Both the position numbers and the translations under genes were made by a program. 8,141 nucleotides of DNA, taken from NCBI GenBank assembly GCA_030641945.1, contig DAOWLL010000054.1, positions 1-8,141 on the forward strand, written 5' to 3'. Position 1 is the first letter of the stretch. Each line of letters opens with the position of its first letter. The notes under the pieces are model-generated. The model saw only the letters and a list, made by a program, of their open reading frames with translations. It did no database searches and was not told the origin of the DNA. The stretch is from Gammaproteobacteria bacterium. Lineage in GTDB: Bacteria; Pseudomonadota; Gammaproteobacteria; SZUA-229. Below are positions 6,859-8,141 of this stretch, in pieces.

Positions 6859-7085
6859 CAAACCTTATCTTTGTCTTTAGACTCAACTTCAGCATCAATG
6901 ACATTGCCGTCATCCTGCTCGATTTCCTTCTTCATGGTGGTGTCTTCGGTGCTGTCTTTTATTGCACCTTTAAAACTTTTCACCGCAGAACCAAGGTCAC
7001 CGCCAAGATTACGCAGTTTTTTGGTACCGAACAAAAGAATCACAATGCCAAGTACAATCAATAATTGCCAGATACTAATACCCAT
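6858..7085 (-). CDS. tatA: Sec-independent protein translocase subunit TatA
   Basis: Small inner-membrane protein that oligomerises on the TatBC-precursor complex to let folded proteins cross the membrane. The 75-aa product has a short membrane helix (about 4-19, [15 protein letters not shown]), the [14 protein letters not shown] signature (19-32), the conserved Phe38 of the amphipathic helix ([11 protein letters not shown]), and a charged flexible tail. [10 protein letters not shown] is the usual TatA start. A strong ribosome binding site, GGAGAG at 7092-7097, lies 6 nt upstream, much better than that of tatB. It is the first of three tat genes and starts 35 bp after hisE, so it is probably co-transcribed with the his genes. 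TatA rather than TatE or TatB, from context and sequence. Confidence 0.96.
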   Translation of the reverse strand: MGISIWQLLIVLGIVILLFGTKKLRNLGGDLGSAVKSFKGAIKDSTEDTTMKKEIEQDDGNVIDAEVESKDKDKV

Positions 7086-7120
7086 TATTCTCTCTCCAGT
7101 TTCACGTCAGCCCGGAAGGC

Positions 7121-7432
7121 CTATCGCGAAGCTTTTTCATCATGGCCGGAAACACCGAAGCGCCGACCCAGTTCATGTAAAACATCATCCGGCCCAAGTC
7201 CCTTGTGTGCCAGCAATACCAGGCTGTGGAACCACAGGTCCGCAGTCTCATATATCAATTTATCGTTATCGCCGTCTTTGGCGGCAATCACGGTTTCTGT
7301 GGCTTCTTCACCAATCTTCTTAAGGATAGCATCAAGTCCCTTTCCATACAGGCTTGCGACATAAGAAGAATCGGGCTCAGCCTGTTTACGCTGCTCCAGC
7401 ACCTCAGCCAGTTGTTCCAGTATATCTGTCAT
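7121..7432 (-). CDS. hisE: Phosphoribosyl-ATP pyrophosphatase
   Basis: Second step of histidine biosynthesis: hydrolyses phosphoribosyl-ATP to phosphoribosyl-AMP and pyrophosphate in the cytoplasm. The 103-aa protein is a stand-alone HisE; in enterobacteria it is fused to HisI. The all-alpha MazG-like metal site is visible: KKIGEEATE with Glu42, Glu43, Glu46, and ETADLWFH with Glu62 and Asp65. The [14 protein letters not shown] segment (23-36) is also typical. The start follows hisI by 30 bp with only a weak ribosome binding site. It ends in TAG at the usual family end, which shows that TAG is read as stop in this genome. The order hisI-hisE-tatABC is common in beta- and gammaproteobacteria; the HIT-family gene often found between hisE and tatA is absent. 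Confidence 0.96.
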   Translation of the reverse strand: MTDILEQLAEVLEQRKQAEPDSSYVASLYGKGLDAILKKIGEEATETVIAAKDGDNDKLIYETADLWFHSLVLLAHKGLGPDDVLHELGRRFGVSGHDEKASR

Positions 7433-7462
7433 GTAATCAGCAGAATCGGCCTTATTTGACGA

Positions 7463-7849
7463 TTATCGGTAAATATCCTTCGGATCCTTGATGACAGCAT
7501 CAACTTCGACCCATTGATCGCCCTCCAGTTGGCGATAAAAGCAGCTTTCACGTCCAGTATGACAAGCAATTCCACCCTTCTGTTCCACTTTTAGCAAAAT
7601 CACGTCTTCATCACAATCAAAGCGTATTTCCAGCACCTGCTGTGTGTGCCCGGATTCCTCGCCCTTGTGCCACAATTTCTGACGGGAACGCGACCAGTAC
7701 ACGGCCTGTTTTTTTTCGGCGGTCAGTTTCAATGCCGCTCGATTCATCCAGGCCAGCATCAATACCCTGCCACTGGCAGCATCCTGCGCGATGGCAGGTA
7801 TCAAGCCCTCAGCATTGAAGCGGATCTCATCCAACCAGGTTTCTGACAT
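7463..7849 (-). CDS. hisI: Phosphoribosyl-AMP cyclohydrolase
   Basis: Third step of histidine biosynthesis: opens the purine ring of phosphoribosyl-AMP to give ProFAR. A 128-aa stand-alone HisI of normal length. The Mg-binding DxDxD motif is present (Asp78, Asp80, Asp82 in DCDED), together with the three zinc cysteines Cys79, Cys96 and Cys103 (CHTGRESC). The conserved MLAWMN (31-36) and [20 protein letters not shown] (51-70) blocks are also clear. The chosen ATG gives the standard N-terminus, though no strong Shine-Dalgarno precedes it. It lies 83 bp after the amber stop of hisF, or 50 bp after the TAA that seems to be the ancestral hisF stop. Confidence 0.97.
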   Translation of the reverse strand: MSETWLDEIRFNAEGLIPAIAQDAASGRVLMLAWMNRAALKLTAEKKQAVYWSRSRQKLWHKGEESGHTQQVLEIRFDCDEDVILLKVEQKGGIACHTGRESCFYRQLEGDQWVEVDAVIKDPKDIYR

Positions 7850-7899
7850 GATGTTAGTATCTTAATGAAGTGTCGCTTTATTATTTCAGTACTTTGGCT

Positions 7900-7932
7900 T
7901 TAAAGCCGTACTTCAATACCACTCTCAGCCAT
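7900..7932 (-). pseudogene. hisF: Probable lost C-terminal end of HisF, after an in-frame amber codon
   Basis: In the hisF frame, the codons after the TAG at 7933-7935 read [10 protein letters not shown] and then TAA at 7900-7902. HisF proteins commonly end with such a segment (Ala/Gly-rich turn, then xxVRL). The preserved frame and sequence indicate recent creation of the stop, read-through, or a sequence error. It is not translated if TAG acts as stop. Confidence 0.75.
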
Positions 7933-8141
7933 CTACTGCTTGGCTTCGTGCACGCGGTATTCAGCAAAATCGAAAATACTGGCAGCCAGCACCGCGTCCG
8001 CCCGGCCCTGCAGGACCCCCTCGGCAAGATGTTCGAGATTACCGACACCGCCCGAAGCAATGACGGGCACCGATACCGCTTCTGATATGGCACGCGTCAG
8101 CGCCAGATCGAAACCCATTTTGGTGCCATCACGGTCCATGC
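7933..8141 (-). CDS. hisF: Imidazole glycerol phosphate synthase cyclase subunit, C-terminal part, ending at a premature amber codon
   Basis: Cyclase subunit of the HisH-HisF complex, which makes imidazole glycerol phosphate and AICAR in histidine biosynthesis. Only the last quarter of the gene is in the window; the 5' part is beyond the right edge, so the Met at 8139 is internal (it belongs to the family motif SMDRDGTK). Visible (beta-alpha)8 barrel elements: the catalytic loop DRDGTK with the second catalytic Asp, [20 protein letters not shown], the phosphate-binding SGGVG, and the second phosphate loop [10 protein letters not shown]. The frame stops at TAG after HEAKQ, 11 codons before the apparent natural end. 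Loss of these residues removes part of the last helix, so function is uncertain. It heads the his-tat cluster in this window. Confidence 0.93.
   Translation of the reverse strand, partial: MDRDGTKMGFDLALTRAISEAVSVPVIASGGVGNLEHLAEGVLQGRADAVLAASIFDFAEYRVHEAKQ

Noticed and set aside
6709..7323. Plus-strand frame of 204 codons opposite tatB, tatA and hisE
   Set aside because: It spans three well-identified genes and their gaps on the other strand and shows no recognisable motif.
7933..7935. TAG read as a sense codon throughout this genome
   Set aside because: gpmI and hisE both end in TAG at family-typical lengths, so TAG works as stop; the hisF case is local.
7933..8139. A 68-aa gene starting at the ATG at 8139
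   Set aside because: The Met belongs to the internal HisF motif SMDRDG; the gene continues past the right edge.

Overview
The window looks like chromosome of a free-living, c-di-GMP-using gammaproteobacterium. This is inferred from the hisF-hisI-hisE-tatA-tatB-tatC gene order, proteobacterial TatB and TatC signatures, and a GAF histidine kinase next to a PAS-GGDEF-EAL response regulator. The genus cannot be read from the sequence.

Layout. On the + strand, 1-1210 holds the 3' part of a GAF histidine kinase gene that enters from the left edge. After a 76-bp gap with a small hairpin comes a 726-aa response regulator, REC-PAS-GGDEF-EAL (1287-3467). The two probably form a sensor/output pair controlling c-di-GMP. 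The convergent gap 3468-3598 holds a GA-rich short repeat, a strong 11-bp terminator hairpin usable on both strands, and a REP-like palindrome against the gpmI stop codon. Everything to the right is on the minus strand, transcribed from right to left: hisF (3' end only), hisI, hisE, tatA, tatB, tatC, then gpmI. HisF, HisI and HisE act in histidine biosynthesis. TatA, TatB and TatC form the twin-arginine protein export system. GpmI is the cofactor-independent phosphoglycerate mutase of glycolysis.

Two things stand out. (1) A 312-314 bp MITE-like element with 22-bp terminal inverted repeats (one mismatch), flanked by TA, sits exactly in the tatB stop codon. Removing it with one TA restores GAT-TAG-CTC-ATG: the tatB stop, one codon, then the tatC start, with an AGGGA ribosome binding site 7 nt upstream of that start. 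The insertion therefore regenerates a tatB stop at one end and an in-frame TAG at the other, but carries the tatC ribosome binding site about 312 bp away from its start codon. The element has no credible gene and contains several hairpins. (2) hisF has an in-frame amber codon 11 codons before what reads as its natural end: after TAG the same frame gives [10 protein letters not shown] and then TAA, a typical HisF C-terminus. Both could affect gene function and both are directly testable.

No tRNA, rRNA, CRISPR array or transposase gene was seen.
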